41,638 nucleotides of DNA from an uncultured Spirochaetota bacterium (GTDB lineage Bacteria; Spirochaetota; UBA4802; UBA5550): contig CALMRZ010000080.1 in NCBI GenBank assembly GCA_937872225.1, positions 1 through 41,638 on the forward strand. The letters are read 5' to 3'. The notes beneath the pieces are model-generated. The model made no database searches and was not told the DNA's origin. It saw only the letters and a list, made by a program, of their open reading frames with translations. A program made the translations under genes and the position numbers. Below, piece after piece: positions 41,475-41,638 of this stretch. The stretch's first letter is position 1, and every line of letters begins with the position of its first letter.

Positions 41475-41636
41475 TTATCTCTTTCTCCGCGCGCGGTGGA
41501 CGGCCATTCTCGGTTTCGAGCGTTTCCGTGCCACGACCTTTTCCCGCTGTCCAGCCGGGGCCTTGAGTCTTTGCAGCGCCTTCGGCCAGGTGGATTCGAA
41601 CATTTCCCTGGACGCTTCAATCGCGTCGGGACCAGG
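41475..41636 (-). CDS. C-terminal fragment of a truncated gene
   Basis: Reading in from the right edge on the minus strand gives 53 residues ending at a TAA (41477-41475): PGPDAIEASREMFESTWPK, then ALQRLKAPAG and a strongly basic tail (RKRSKPRMAVHRARRKR). The start lies outside. No domain recognised; the basic end suggests nucleic-acid or membrane contact. Convergent with the metallo-hydrolase gene. Confidence 0.5.
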   Translation of the reverse strand, partial: PGPDAIEASREMFESTWPKALQRLKAPAGQREKVVARKRSKPRMAVHRARRKR

Positions 41637-41638
41637 CA

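Noticed and set aside
1-41638. CRISPR array, tRNA, rRNA, prophage or intact insertion sequence
   Set aside because: No regular direct-repeat array, cloverleaf, rRNA-like stretch or transposase/integrase gene was seen by eye.

Overview
The window (about 41.6 kb) looks like a chromosomal segment of a Gram-negative, diderm bacterium with fairly GC-rich coding DNA. It encodes lipoprotein maturation (lgt, lnt), a LolA-like periplasmic protein, an outer-membrane barrel-like protein and several lipoproteins. Signalling genes combine a 7TMR-DISM sensor, hybrid kinase and SpoIIE-type phosphatase in one protein; there are also AraC-type membrane regulators and many small unrecognised proteins. This mix fits the Spirochaetota (Leptospirales-like) best, though a deltaproteobacterium-like lineage cannot be excluded. 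The lineage call is inference from gene content. No rRNA, tRNA, CRISPR array or intact transposase gene was seen.

Layout. 1-6.4 kb, minus strand: adk, then a tight four-gene unit (4-TM protein, PAS/PAS histidine-kinase-like protein without the phospho-accepting His, RavA/MoxR-type AAA+ ATPase, ViaA-like VWA protein) ending at a bidirectional terminator. 6.5-8.6 kb: a ribbon-helix-helix-like gene, speD (minus) and a Cys-rich 4Fe-4S protein, all crossed by a repeated 10-mer, GATAACTATC. 8.7-12.9 kb, plus strand: yggS-proC-M23 peptidase-lnt. 13-15.2 kb: barrel-like protein and a 7TM-AraC regulator. 15.2-22.8 kb: two near-duplicate secreted CocE/NonD-type hydrolases (847 and 848 aa) flanking a lipoprotein alpha/beta hydrolase, with a shared operator-like sequence near all three genes. 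22.8-27.1 kb, plus strand: LolA-like protein, rsmE, a ThiD2-ThiE fusion, a small basic protein and a radical SAM protein. 27.1-30.4 kb, minus: a 1085-aa 7TM hybrid kinase/SpoIIE phosphatase. 30.7-37.5 kb, plus: tandem-RAM protein, hotdog thioesterase, lipoprotein, dapA-dapB-CBS/PAS/Fis regulator, rho-rpmE, and a 60-aa GspE-N-like protein. 37.8-41.6 kb: lgt (minus), small proteins, a frameshifted membrane protein with a Cys-motif tail, a metallo-beta-lactamase-fold hydrolase and a truncated gene.

Most genes are housekeeping (amino-acid, thiamine, polyamine, lipoprotein, translation and transcription-termination functions). The accessory interest lies in four places: the RavA/ViaA unit with its His-less kinase; the three-hydrolase cluster with a common operator and C-terminal sorting-like tails; two short repeated motifs (GATAACTATC and CTCTGACMCC) that co-occur in three intergenic zones like remnants of a small dispersed element; and a family of C-run/G-run hairpins, one of which forms the end of a coding region.
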